Both the position numbers and the translations under genes were made by a program. A DNA stretch of 64,000 nt from an uncultured Lachnospiraceae bacterium. Lineage in GTDB: Bacteria > Bacillota > Clostridia > Lachnospirales > Lachnospiraceae. Of this stretch, positions 8,468-16,700 are shown one piece after another (the stretch's first letter is position 1; each line of letters starts with the position of its first letter). Location of the stretch: assembly GCA_947629585.1 (NCBI GenBank), contig CANREH010000002.1:1-64000 (forward strand), in the 5' to 3' direction. The notes beneath the pieces were generated by a model. That model saw nothing but the letters and a program-made list of their open reading frames with translations, was not told where the DNA came from and searched no databases.

Positions 8468-8495
8468 TTGCAATCTGGGGAAAATGTGTTATAGT
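8468..8495 (+). promoter_or_regulatory. Probable promoter of clpB
   Basis: TTGCAA (8468-8473) and TATAGT (8490-8495) have a 16-base spacer. Transcription would start near 8502, about 34 bases before the clpB ATG. I see no CIRCE inverted repeat or clear CtsR site here. Confidence 0.5.
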
Positions 8496-8535
8496 AGTTG
8501 TAGAACAGATAAAAAAGAAAGGAAGGGTGGTTTGT

Positions 8536-11130
8536 ATGAATATCAATCGGTTTACGCAGAAGTCCGTGGAAGTGGTGAATGCCTGTGAGAAGATTGCGTA
8601 TGATTTCGGGAACCAGGAGATTGTGCAGGAGCATTTTCTTTACAGCCTTTTAAAAGTGGAGGACAGCCTGATTTTAAAGCTTCTGGAAAAGATGGGCGTT
8701 GATCCGCAGGGGTTTGTCAATGCCGTGGAGAATCTGATTAAGAAACGCCCGAAGGTATCCGGAGGGCAGATCTATATAGGAAATGATTTAAATAAAGTCC
8801 TGATTTATGCGGAGGACGAAGCAAGACAGATGGGGGATGAGTATGTATCCGTGGAACATCTGTTCTTAAGCCTGATGAAGAACCAGAACAGGGAAATCAA
8901 AGAGCTGTTTAAGACCTGGGGCATTGACAGAAATTCCTTTCTGCAGGCGCTTTCCACGGTCAGGGGAAACCAGAAGGTGACAAGCGACAATCCGGAGGCG
9001 ACGTATGACACGCTGGAGAAATACGGGTATGATCTGGTGGAGCGCGCAAGGCAGCAGAAACTTGATCCGGTGATTGGGCGCGACAGCGAGATCCGCAATA
9101 TTATCCGTATCCTGTCAAGGAAAACGAAGAATAACCCGGTATTAATCGGCGAGCCGGGCGTCGGCAAGACGGCGGCGGTAGAAGGGCTTGCGCAGAGAAT
9201 TGTTCGCGGGGACGTGCCGGAAGGCCTCAAGGACAAAAAGCTGTTTGCGCTGGACATGGGCGCGCTGGTGGCGGGCGCGAAGTACCGCGGGGAATTTGAG
9301 GAGCGTTTGAAAGCCGTCCTCGAAGAAGTGAAAAAGAGCGACGGACAGATTATCCTGTTCATTGACGAGCTCCATACAATTGTTGGCGCAGGGAAGACGG
9401 AAGGCTCGATGGATGCCGGGAATATGTTAAAGCCGATGCTGGCAAGAGGCGAGCTTCACTGTATCGGGGCGACGACGTTAAATGAATATCGTTTATATAT
9501 AGAAAAGGATGCCGCCCTGGAACGCCGGTTCCAGCCTGTGATGGTCGCAGAGCCGAGCGTGGAGGACACGATCTCTATTTTAAGGGGATTAAAAGACCGC
9601 TATGAAGTCTACCACGGGGTAAAGATTACGGACGGCGCGCTGGTGACGGCGGCGGCATTAAGCAACCGCTATATTTCCGACCGTTTCCTGCCGGATAAGG
9701 CGATTGACCTGGTGGACGAGGCGTGCGCATTGATTAAGACGGAACTGGATTCCCTGCCGACAGAGCTTGACGACATCCAGAGGCATATCATGCAGATGGA
9801 AATCGAGGAGGCTGCGCTTAAAAAAGAGGATGACCGTTTGAGTGCGGAGCGCCTGGAAACGCTTCAAAAAGAGCTGGCGGATCGGCGGGAGGAGTTCGCC
9901 TCGGCGAAAGCAAAGTGGGATCAGGAAAAGGCGTCCGTGGAGAAGGTGCAGAAGTTAAAGGAAGAGATGGAAAGCCTCCAGAATGATATCCAGATTGCGC
10001 AGAGAAATTATGATCTTAATAAAGCGGCGGAGCTTCAGTACGGCAGGCTGCCGGAGTTAAAGAAACAACTGCTGGAAGAAGAGGAACGGGTGCGGAAGGA
10101 AGGGCATACCCTTGTGCATGAGTCGGTCAGCGAAGACGAGATTGCAAAGATTATTTCCCGGTGGACGGGCATTCCGGTGGCGAAGCTGACAGAGAGCGAG
10201 AGAAACAAGACGCTTCATCTGGACGAGGAGCTTCATAAGAGAGTGGTCGGACAGGACGAGGGCGTGACAAAGGTGAGCGAGGCAATCTTGAGAAGCAAGG
10301 CGGGGATTAAAGACCCGACCAAGCCGATCGGTTCGTTTTTATTCTTGGGGCCTACGGGCGTCGGGAAAACGGAGCTTGCTAAGGCGCTGGCGGCAAGCCT
10401 GTTTGACAATGAGCAGGCGATGGTGCGGATTGATATGAGCGAGTATATGGAGAAATATTCCGTTTCCCGGCTCATTGGGGCGCCTCCGGGATATGTCGGC
10501 TACGAAGAGGGCGGGCAGCTTACCGAGGCGGTCAGGAGAAAGCCGTACTCCGTCGTCTTGTTTGACGAAATTGAGAAGGCGCATCCGGATGTGTTCAATG
10601 TGCTTTTACAGGTGCTTGACGACGGGCGGATTACCGATTCCCAGGGAAGGACGGTGGATTTTAAGAATACGATCCTGATTATGACCTCCAATATCGGATC
10701 TTCCTACCTGCTGGACGGCATTGAGGAAAACGGGGAAATCAGAGAAGAAAGCAGGAAGCTGGTGGACGCAGAGCTTAAGAGCCATTTCCGCCCGGAATTT
10801 TTAAACAGGCTGGATGAAATCATCATGTTCAAGCCGCTGACAAAGGAAAATATCGGGGGAATCATGGATCTGCTTGTGGCGGATTTAAACAAACGGCTTT
10901 CCGACCGGGAATTTAGCGTGGAATTAACCGAAGCGGCAAAACAGTATATCGCGGAACAGGCGTATGATCCGGTGTACGGCGCAAGACCGTTAAAACGGTA
11001 TCTGCAAAAACATGTGGAAACGTTATCCGCAAGGCTGATTTTAAGCGATATGGTACATGCCACGGATACCATTGTCATTGATGTGGAGGGAGGGAAGCTC
11101 ACCGCAGGAGTGAGGAGCTTTTTAAAATAA
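8536..11130 (+). CDS. clpB: ClpB disaggregase
   Basis: An 864-residue AAA+ chaperone that threads aggregated proteins together with DnaK. It has an N-terminal Clp repeat domain (about 1-150), AAA1 with Walker A GEPGVGKT (near 205) and Walker B LFIDELHT, a long coiled middle domain (about 400-530) that separates ClpB from ClpA and ClpX, AAA2 with GPTGVGKT (near 604) and [12 protein letters not shown], and a C-terminal D2-small domain. The ATG at 8536 gives the normal ClpB N-terminus and follows GGAAGGGTGG; an in-frame extension to 8425 is possible but would start upstream of the likely promoter. Confidence 0.95.
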   Translation: MNINRFTQKSVEVVNACEKIAYDFGNQEIVQEHFLYSLLKVEDSLILKLLEKMGVDPQGFVNAVENLIKKRPKVSGGQIYIGNDLNKVLIYAEDEARQMGDEYVSVEHLFLSLMKNQNREIKELFKTWGIDRNSFLQALSTVRGNQKVTSDNPEATYDTLEKYGYDLVERARQQKLDPVIGRDSEIRNIIRILSRKTKNNPVLIGEPGVGKTAAVEGLAQRIVRGDVPEGLKDKKLFALDMGALVAGAKYRGEFEERLKAVLEEVKKSDGQIILFIDELHTIVGAGKTEGSMDAGNMLKPMLARGELHCIGATTLNEYRLYIEKDAALERRFQPVMVAEPSVEDTISILRGLKDRYEVYHGVKITDGALVTAAALSNRYISDRFLPDKAIDLVDEACALIKTELDSLPTELDDIQRHIMQMEIEEAALKKEDDRLSAERLETLQKELADRREEFASAKAKWDQEKASVEKVQKLKEEMESLQNDIQIAQRNYDLNKAAELQYGRLPELKKQLLEEEERVRKEGHTLVHESVSEDEIAKIISRWTGIPVAKLTESERNKTLHLDEELHKRVVGQDEGVTKVSEAILRSKAGIKDPTKPIGSFLFLGPTGVGKTELAKALAASLFDNEQAMVRIDMSEYMEKYSVSRLIGAPPGYVGYEEGGQLTEAVRRKPYSVVLFDEIEKAHPDVFNVLLQVLDDGRITDSQGRTVDFKNTILIMTSNIGSSYLLDGIEENGEIREESRKLVDAELKSHFRPEFLNRLDEIIMFKPLTKENIGGIMDLLVADLNKRLSDREFSVELTEAAKQYIAEQAYDPVYGARPLKRYLQKHVETLSARLILSDMVHATDTIVIDVEGGKLTAGVRSFLK

Positions 11131-11149
11131 GAAAAAATAGACAAAAAAA

Positions 11150-11190
11150 TTGTGCAGCCGTGACTTTTATCAGAGGGGAAAAGTCACGGC
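11150..11190. terminator. Hairpin between clpB and the toxin gene
   Basis: A perfect 12-bp stem, GCCGTGACTTTT / AAAAGTCACGGC (11157-11168 and 11179-11190), separates the convergent clpB and toxin genes. On the minus strand a T-tract follows after seven bases; on the plus strand there is no clean T-tract, so it is a better terminator for the toxin-antitoxin transcript. Confidence 0.6.
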
Positions 11191-11200
11191 TTGTGTGGTG

Positions 11201-11473
11201 TTAAAATAAATCCGAATGAGTTCCAGTCCTGGAAAGAAAGAGGATAAGGTCATCGCCATCCACGCGGTAGACAAGCAACCAGTCGGATGAAATGTGGCAT
11301 TCGCGAAATCCGATATAATCGCCGATGAGAGCGTGATCTCTGTTTTTTTCGGGAAGTGGCTGCTGCATAGCAAGAGTATTGATTACTGTGTCAAGCAAAT
11401 CAAGATCATAGCCGCGTTTGGCGGCAGTTTTCAAATCTTTTTTAAATCGGTTAGAAAGAATCACATTAAGCAT
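11201..11473 (-). CDS. YafQ/RelE-type mRNA interferase toxin
   Basis: A 90-residue toxin of the RelE superfamily, closest in pattern to YafQ (ribosome-dependent mRNA cleavage). Recognisable parts are the basic N-terminal helix (SNRFKKDLKTAAKRGYD), DHALIGDYIGFRECHI and the strand SDWLLVYRVDGDDLILFLSR before a C-terminal TGTHSDLF, where the histidine is the usual catalytic residue. Its ATG overlaps the antitoxin stop by eight bases, and GAGGTG precedes it, so toxin translation is coupled to the antitoxin. Confidence 0.88.
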   Translation of the reverse strand: MLNVILSNRFKKDLKTAAKRGYDLDLLDTVINTLAMQQPLPEKNRDHALIGDYIGFRECHISSDWLLVYRVDGDDLILFLSRTGTHSDLF

Positions 11474-11747
11474 CATCAAGCACCTCATCCATTGCATCGC
11501 GGAAAGAAGGATAACGCTTGTATTGTTCCGGATGGGCTTTCATGGTATAAAACTCGTTCATAGCGGCGACAGTTTCGGCATTAGGAACTTCCCTTTGGAT
11601 TAAGAACGGGAATCCCTGTACACGCAAGGACTGTTTCAAAAATATAGTGATAGCAGTCGTGAGATCCATGCCGAGATCTGCAAAAAGCGCCTGGCTGTTC
11701 TTTTTCAGATCGGCGTCCAAGCTGATGTTGGTGCTTACTTTTTCCAT
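11466..11747 (-). CDS. RelB/DinJ-family antitoxin
   Basis: A 93-residue antitoxin: an N-terminal ribbon-helix-helix (STNISLDADLKKNSQALFADLG, MDLTTAITIFLKQS) for DNA binding, and a C-terminal tail that would wrap and block the toxin. AAGGAGG lies nine bases before the ATG at 11747. It is first in the two-gene operon. Its upstream region runs straight into a broken copy of the type I toxin repeat. Confidence 0.88.
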   Translation of the reverse strand: MEKVSTNISLDADLKKNSQALFADLGMDLTTAITIFLKQSLRVQGFPFLIQREVPNAETVAAMNEFYTMKAHPEQYKRYPSFRDAMDEVLDDA

Positions 11748-11774
11748 TGAGAATGCCTCCTTATTTGAAAAATA

Positions 11775-11860
11775 ATGAAATAATTTTGATTTTAAAGATT
11801 TGCTAACAGGACATATTCTTATTAGCATTACTTACATTCGTATTTACGTTCTGTAAGTAG
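11775..11860 (+). pseudogene. Broken type I toxin peptide gene, copy 1
   Basis: The sequence is clearly homologous to the intact small toxin gene at 12936-13031, but two bases are missing between the DLLT and LLALLT parts, and the start codon region is changed, so no continuous peptide results. The upstream promoter region present in copy 3 is absent because the relB start abuts this copy. Confidence 0.7.
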
Positions 11861-11867
11861 CCCATAC

Positions 11868-11916
11868 ATAGCAAAACCACCCTAAACTTTAACCGAGTGG
11901 CGGGTGGCTTTGCTAT
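11868..11916. terminator. Shared bidirectional terminator, toxin copy 1
   Basis: ATAGCAAAACCACCC and GGGTGGCTTTGCTAT form a long stem. The same hairpin follows all three related toxin copies and would end both the toxin mRNA and the convergent antisense RNA. Confidence 0.65.
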
Positions 11917-11958
11917 CACAACATAGGTCAACCCCTTGTGGGTGGCTGCTCTTTTTAT
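11868..11958 (-). ncRNA. Predicted antisense antitoxin RNA, copy 1
   Basis: A minus-strand transcript of about 90 bases is predicted between the promoter at 11965-11993 and the shared terminator. It includes the segment CCACAAGGGGTTGACC, conserved in all three copies. It would pair with the 3' part of the toxin mRNA, as in Fst/RNAII and TxpA/RatA systems. The toxin partner here is broken. Confidence 0.55.
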
Positions 11959-11964
11959 GTCTCT

Positions 11965-11993
11965 ACTATAACACAGCTTACGGTGGGAATCAA
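11965..11993 (-). promoter_or_regulatory. Antisense RNA promoter, copy 1
   Basis: On the minus strand TTGATT (11993-11988) and TATAGT (11970-11965) have a 17-base spacer. The identical arrangement recurs at 12699-12727 and 13139-13167. Confidence 0.65.
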
Positions 11994-12054
11994 GAGTGAA
12001 TTAATTATTTTTCAACAAAAGGATAAGTACTAAAATGGGCAGGAAAGAGGAAGA

Positions 12055-12099
12055 AAAGGCAGCCTCCCAAGCCAGTGACTGGCTTGGGAGGCTGCCTTT
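12055..12099. other. Perfect 21-bp hairpin
   Basis: AAAGGCAGCCTCCCAAGCCAG (12055-12075) is followed by TGA and its exact reverse complement. On the minus strand a pyrimidine-rich, T-rich tract follows the stem, so it may end the antisense RNA that starts near 12266. It also splits the reading frame of the small peptide region here. Confidence 0.8.
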
Positions 12100-12165
12100 G
12101 GCAATTTTGTTATAGCGTTACTTGCCGTTCTCGACAGAGATAAGGATCACAAGCGAAAAAAATAA
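12079..12165 (+). pseudogene. Holin-like toxin peptide remnant of a second type
   Basis: An open frame ends with the hydrophobic stretch FGNFVIALLAVL and a charged tail DRDKDHKRKK, the pattern of putative holin-like (TxpA/BsrG-type) toxins. The N-terminal part is replaced by the 21-bp hairpin and no ATG lies in frame (only CTG at 12079, right after a TGA). An overlapping frame from ATG 12035 to 12115 encodes 26 residues. Either this is a decayed toxin or the true start is unusual. A convergent antisense promoter is still present at 12273-12301. Confidence 0.45.
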
Positions 12166-12266
12166 TGCTTACCCTGTTGAGACCAGGATGAGCGCCTCTC
12201 ACTGAGAGGTATTGCTTGGGATACTCCACTTTATGGGACACTTGTTATCAGCAGGTGTCCTTCTGT
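12100..12266 (-). ncRNA. Predicted antisense RNA opposite the holin-like remnant
   Basis: From the promoter at 12273-12301 a minus-strand transcript would run through the hairpins GGACACCTGCTGATAACAAGTGTCC (written here in two parts: GGACAC...GTGTCC) and ACCTCTCAGTGAGAGG to the strong hairpin at 12055-12099. The layout, a small hydrophobic frame opposed by a convergent structured RNA, is that of a type I toxin-antitoxin module. Confidence 0.45.
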
Positions 12267-12272
12267 ATATTC

Positions 12273-12301
12273 AATATATCACAATCTGTCGGAAGTTTCA
12301 A
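12273..12301 (-). promoter_or_regulatory. Antisense promoter opposite the holin-like remnant
   Basis: On the minus strand TTGAAA (12301-12296) and TATATT (12278-12273) are 17 bases apart. Confidence 0.6.
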
Positions 12302-12497
12302 GTAGTTTTTTTTCCCTCAGCGGTATAAAATTCGTTCATAGAGGGGTAGTTTCGGCATTGGAGATTTCCTTTTGGATCAATGTTTCTTTCAGAGTTATTA
12401 GATGATAAAAGTGTAGAAACAAACGATAATTTATGATACCATATAGAAAGAGCAGCCGTGAGTTATGACATTTATTTCTAAGGAACGAAGTAATACT

Positions 12498-12594
12498 ATG
12501 AAGAATAATGAAATAATTTTGATTTTAAAGATTTGCTGACATTCGGCAATTTTTATTAGCATTACTTACATTTATATTTACGTTTTGTAAGTAG
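12498..12594 (+). pseudogene. Broken type I toxin peptide gene, copy 2
   Basis: Homologous to the intact copy at 12936, but with two extra bases near the start and one base missing in the hydrophobic core (CAATTTTTATT instead of CATATTTTTATT). Translation from the ATG at 12498 ends after 13 residues. The antisense promoter and shared terminator remain intact. Confidence 0.7.
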
Positions 12595-12601
12595 CCCATA
12601 C

Positions 12602-12692
12602 ATAGCAAAACCACCCTAAACTTTGACCAGTAGCAGGTGGCTTTTGCTATCCTCATATAGGTCAACCCCTTGTGGGCGACTGCTCTTTTTAT
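12602..12692 (-). ncRNA. Predicted antisense antitoxin RNA, copy 2
   Basis: A minus-strand RNA of about 90 bases runs from the promoter at 12699-12727 to the hairpin 12602-12650 (ATAGCAAAACCACC / GGTGGCTTTTGCTAT). It is the counterpart of the copy 3 antitoxin RNA and is better conserved than its toxin gene. Confidence 0.55.
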
Positions 12693-12698
12693 GTTCTT

Positions 12699-12727
12699 AC
12701 TATAACATAATTTACGGCGGGAATCGA
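12699..12727 (-). promoter_or_regulatory. Antisense RNA promoter, copy 2
   Basis: TCGATT (12727-12722) and TATAGT (12704-12699) on the minus strand with a 17-base spacer; the -35 has one base changed relative to copies 1 and 3. Confidence 0.55.
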
Positions 12728-12838
12728 GAGTGAATTGATTATTTTTTAACGAAAGAATATCTATAAGTATGTCTGGTTTCGTAAACGTTCTTATTTGAAA
12801 TATAGTGAAATCAGAAATGCTTATAGAGAAAAAAAGTA

Positions 12839-12867
12839 TTGAAATAAATGATTGCTTGTGATACAAT
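12839..12867 (+). promoter_or_regulatory. Promoter of the intact type I toxin gene
   Basis: TTGAAA (12839-12844) and TACAAT (12862-12867) with a 17-base spacer. The transcript would begin near 12874 with AAGAGCAGTCG, which resembles the 5' end of the antisense RNA (AAGAGCAGCCA in copy 1). Such shared 5' repeats are known from Fst-type modules. Confidence 0.6.
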
Positions 12868-12935
12868 AAAAAAGAGCAGTCGTGTGCAGGGTGCGTTGAC
12901 CTCTATTTCTAATTTTGAGAAATGGGGGTGATGCT

Positions 12936-13031
12936 ATGAGGAATCAAAATAATTTTGATTTTAAAGATTTGCTGACATTCGGCATATTTTTATTAGCATT
13001 ACTTACATTCGTATTTACGTTCTGTAAGTAA
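12936..13031 (+). CDS. Small hydrophobic type I toxin peptide (holin-like), intact copy
   Basis: A 31-residue peptide with a polar N-terminus (MRNQNNFDFKD) and one membrane helix (LLTFGIFLLALLTFVFTF) ending in CK. Length, charge pattern and the FG in the helix fit the putative holin-like toxins that depolarise the membrane. GGGGGTG lies seven bases before the ATG. It has its own promoter at 12839 and a shared terminator at 13040-13088, and it is faced by a convergent antisense RNA promoter at 13139-13167. Two broken copies lie upstream. Toxicity is inferred from family pattern and layout only. Confidence 0.7.
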   Translation: MRNQNNFDFKDLLTFGIFLLALLTFVFTFCK

Positions 13032-13039
13032 TTCGATAC

Positions 13040-13088
13040 ATAGCAAAACCACCCTAAACTTTGACCGGTAGCGGGTGGCTTTTGCTAT
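13040..13088. terminator. Shared bidirectional terminator, toxin copy 3
   Basis: ATAGCAAAACCACCC (13040-13054) pairs with GGGTGGCTTTTGCTAT (13073-13088). It lies just after the toxin stop and at the end of the convergent antisense RNA. Confidence 0.65.
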
Positions 13089-13132
13089 CTTCACAATCAG
13101 GTCAACCCCTTGTGGGCGGCTACTTTTTTTCT
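13040..13132 (-). ncRNA. Predicted antisense antitoxin RNA, copy 3
   Basis: A minus-strand RNA of about 93 bases starts near 13132 and ends in the shared hairpin. It contains GCCCACAAGGGGTTGACC, conserved in the other copies. It overlaps the 3' untranslated part of the toxin mRNA and may also bind near the toxin 5' end through the repeated GAGCAG...GTTGACC words. Confidence 0.6.
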
Positions 13133-13138
13133 GTTTTT

Positions 13139-13167
13139 ACTATAACATAATTTACGGTGGGAATCAA
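13139..13167 (-). promoter_or_regulatory. Antisense RNA promoter, copy 3
   Basis: On the minus strand TTGATT (13167-13162) and TATAGT (13144-13139) with exactly 17 bases between. Confidence 0.7.
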
Positions 13168-13283
13168 GTGTTAATTGAACATTTTTTGAGCAAATTAAAA
13201 GGAATAAAAGGCAATCTTGCATAAACAAACCTGCGGGATTGGGAAATTATTGGCAGATTCGTCTATTTCTGTAAAGTTTCTAC

Positions 13284-13312
13284 TTGAATTTACCTGTCTG
13301 ATATGCTAAAAT
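13284..13312 (+). promoter_or_regulatory. Promoter of the long leader before the LRR protein
   Basis: TTGAAT (13284-13289) and TAAAAT (13307-13312) with a 17-base spacer. The transcript would have a leader of about 380 bases before the ATG at 13703. Confidence 0.55.
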
Positions 13313-13318
13313 ATTTTC

Positions 13319-13440
13319 GAGAAATCAAATGGAAAATCAACGGTGTACCGCCTGGCACTGCGGCAACAGAGCCAGGCAGAGAATGGTAATGAGACTACCA
13401 CCAATACAGGATAACCCTGCGATACACACAGGCTTATTAT
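13319..13440 (+). ncRNA. Structured leader RNA of unknown class
   Basis: Directly after the promoter the RNA can form compact stems: GCCTGGC / GCCAGGC around ACTGCGGCAACAGA, GGTA / TACC around ATGAGAC, and CAGG / CCTG pairs further on. I compared it by eye with SAM, c-di-GMP-I and -II, cobalamin, TPP, lysine, glycine, ZTP, THF and fluoride riboswitch cores and found no match. It may be a regulatory aptamer or a small RNA. Confidence 0.4.
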
Positions 13441-13476
13441 ACATGATTTAGTTTTGTATTTCAATCATGTTTTGTG
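13441..13476 (+). terminator. First terminator-like hairpin of the leader
   Basis: ACATGATT and AATCATGT form an 8-bp stem followed by TTTTG. It would end a short RNA of about 155 bases starting near 13319. Confidence 0.5.
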
Positions 13477-13513
13477 GGAATCAAGGGGAAGATCCCGCCT
13501 TTTTTAATAAATG

Positions 13514-13553
13514 ACAGGTGTTTGGTGTGGACGCATACCGACGCCTGTTTTTC
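13514..13553 (+). terminator. Second terminator hairpin of the leader
   Basis: ACAGGTGT / ACGCCTGT encloses a second stem GGTGTG / CATACC and is followed by a T-rich tract. Confidence 0.65.
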
Positions 13554-13558
13554 TTTTG

Positions 13559-13648
13559 GTTTCTCACTGATCCCCTGCGGGCGCTGCCCGTGGGGGTTAG
13601 TGGGAAATCGGAGTTGCAAGACTGCGGTTTTTTTGCCGTAGTTTTTTT
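13559..13648 (+). terminator. Long imperfect hairpin plus third terminator hairpin
   Basis: From 13559 to 13608 a long stem with few mismatches is centred on GCGGGCGCTGCCCG. It is followed at 13621-13648 by ACTGCGG / CCGTAGT with a seven-base T-tract. Three terminators in one leader imply conditional transcription of the LRR gene, or that the LRR gene has another promoter downstream. Confidence 0.55.
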
Positions 13649-13702
13649 ACGCTCCTGATTTTTCGGTAACGATAGTTTATTTTAGAAAGAAAGGAGACGT
13701 TT

Positions 13703-16700
13703 ATGAAAAGACGAAAACGAAGCAGAAGGATTTTTAGCATTATCATGGCGGTTGCGCTGTGCTTTTCCATGGTTGATCTGTCCGGGGTGGCGGAAGCAGT
13801 TGCTGAGAAAGTGGCTCCGCCGACTTCCGGTACTTGCGGGGAAAATTTAACATGGAAGTTTACGGAGGATGGAACGCTGACAATTAGTGGAACAGGGGAG
13901 ATGAGAGATTATATTAAGATTGACAACACAAACAGCAGACCTTGGCATTATTATCGTAAAAAGATTAAAACGGTGAAATTACTAAAAGGGCTAAAGAGTA
14001 TAGGGGATTGGGCTTTTTATGATTGTGATAGTTTGGAAGAAGTGAATTTGCCGGAAGGACTGACGAGCATAAGGAGTCATGTTTTTTCTGGTTGCGACAG
14101 CTTGAAAGAGGTGAGTTTGCCGAAAGGACTGACAAGCATAGGAAGTTATGCTTTTGCGTATTGTGACAGCTTGGAAAAGGTAAGTTTCCCAAAAGGATTG
14201 ACGAGCATAGGGAATCTTGCTTTTTCTGATTGTAACAGCTTGAAAGAGGTGAGTTTACCAGAAGGATTGACGGGTATAGGAAGTTATGCTTTTTGGAGTT
14301 GTGGAAGTTTGAGAAAAGTGAGTTTGCCGGAAGGACTGACGAGAATAGGGGATTTTGCTTTTTGGTGTTGTGGCAGCTTGGAAGAGGTGAATTTTCCGGA
14401 AAGTCTGACGAGAATAGCGCATAGTGCTTTTAATTATTGTAAAAGTTTGAGGAAGGTGAGTTTGCCGGAAAAACTGAAAAATATAGAAAGTGAAGCTTTT
14501 GCATATTGTGACAGCTTGAAAGAGGTAAAAATTTTTTCCAGAGATTGCATTTTTCATGATACTGGTTATAGGTATTATGTATTCCCTTCCAGCACTGTAA
14601 TTTATGGCTATGCAGGCTCTACTGCGCAGACATATGCAGAAAAATATGGCAATTCTTTTGTAGAATTAGGACAGGAGGTTGTAAAGAATTTTTCTTTGGA
14701 TTCTGCTGCAGAAGGAAATATAGAGGAAACCGTCGTGATCTCCGGCACGCTGGAACTTACGGATGATGTCAAAATTGGTGAAACTTCTGCGTTGATTTCA
14801 TCAGAGGTTGGCAAGATTGAATGGACAAGCAGCGATCCGGAGATTGCAGAGGTAACGGGCTGTGAGGGCAGGTATTCGGCGGATAACCGTTCCGCCGATT
14901 TGTCGGTGGAAGCGGCATTGCATAAAGCGGGAACAGTGACAATTACGGGAAAGGCTTCCAATGGCCTGACGGCAAGCTGCGAGGTGACGGTGAAAGGGCA
15001 GGGCGTGATAAAGACGTTCAAGCTGAATGCCGCCGCCGAAGGGGAGCCGGGGAAAGAGATTATAATCCCTGGCACGCTGGAGCTTGTTGACGATGTCCAG
15101 ACGGATGGAAGTTCTGCGCTGATTTCATCGGAAATTGGGAAGATTGAATGGACAAGCAGCAATCCGGAGATTGTAGAGGTAACGGGCTGTGAGGGCGTCT
15201 ATTCCATGGATAACCGTTCCGCAGAGCTGCTGGTGGAGACGGCAGCTTATGGCACAGGGACTGTAACGATTAAGGGAAAGACCTCCAACGGTCTGACGGC
15301 AGGCTGTGAGGTGACGGTGAAGGAAAAGGACAATTCGATTCAGTCAGTCACGAAGTCTGATGTGGTTCAGGATGATTCCTATGGGATCACTTCTTACAAG
15401 GCGACTAAGGAAGGGAAAATCTATGATTTAACCATAGAATTTGACAAGGCATTAAATGATTACCTGGAAGCGGTTAAGGATTCTATAAAAAATGATTTAA
15501 AGAATGCCGATAGCGGGATAGAGAATGCCGCAAAGAAATTGCGGCAGGCGGATGAAGGGACGAATGACAAAATGATTACCATAGAGTTTGGTGCGCCGGA
15601 ATCCGTAATTAACAGCGCTTATGAAGCCCTTGCTATGTATCTGGACACTTATACGCAGGCAGGGATTGATCTGGGAAAGATTGATTTGGACAAAAGTACC
15701 GTAGAAATCAGCATTGACATTGTCAATAAAATCCGGAACAGCATGGGCGGCTCTTCTCTTTCCTGGAAAATCGGGGAGTATTTTGTGGAGATCGACACGG
15801 TAGAAGCGTTAGGGGCTTTTTCAGGCACGATTAAAATCAGGAATAAAAACGGGAAAACGTATATAGGGAACGTGAATACTACTGCCAAAGAAACGGCGGG
15901 GCTGATGACGCAGTATATTAACGAGCTTTCCGATACGACAAAGGATGTTCTGAAAGGCTCACTGCAATCCGTCCTTACGGAATTAAACAAAGTGACAGGA
16001 ATCGGGGAAGTTACGGAAAAAGAATTAAAGGATATTTTTGAGGATGAAGTGGAGGCTCTGCAAAAAAGCGGCTATGGCAATGTCCTTAAAAATGCAATCA
16101 AGTTAAAGGACGGCTATGATTTAGTGAAGAAAATCAGTGCGGCGAGGAATGCGGATGATTTAGAGAGCGCATTCAGCAGTATTTCATCAATTTACAAGAA
16201 ATTAAATGACATGGATTATTCTGATGAAGCCGTTTCCAAAGCTTCCGTAAAAGCAGCCATGGATAAATTAACAAGAATAAAAGAAAACCTGTCAAATATG
16301 ATATATGACTATATTTACGACAGCGGTTATGAGGAAGAAGAAGGCATTTGGGAAAGCTTTAAGAAGATATTTATCCAATGCCCGGTTGATTTTACCGTAT
16401 ATGACAGCGAGGGGAATGTGCTTGGTTATGTGGATAACGGCGAGGTTTCCTACGACGATCAGAAAATTTTGATCGAGGTAAGCGGGGACGTCAAGACGCT
16501 TTATGCCCCAGAGACTGCCGATATAAGCTTAAAGCTTACGGCGACCGGGAGCGGGGAAATGAATTATGTCATTGAGGAAGTGAAGGATGGGAAGATTACC
16601 GGGCGTATCAATTATTATGATATTCCGTTAGAGGAAGGGATCGGTTATTCGCAGGAACTCCCGGTTTCGATTTCTCAGGACAGCGTGGAGACGCTCCCTA

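Noticed and set aside
8425..8535. N-terminal extension of ClpB
   Set aside because: The extra 37 residues would start upstream of the likely promoter, and the ATG at 8536 gives the normal ClpB start.
13319..13440. c-di-GMP or cobalamin riboswitch before the surface protein
   Set aside because: The conserved GGCAAACC/GACGCAAAGCC words of c-di-GMP-I, the c-di-GMP-II core and the cobalamin box are not present.
13988..14539. Regular 69-base repeats that might be taken for a CRISPR array
   Set aside because: They are in frame, encode 23-residue leucine-rich repeats and have no unique spacers.
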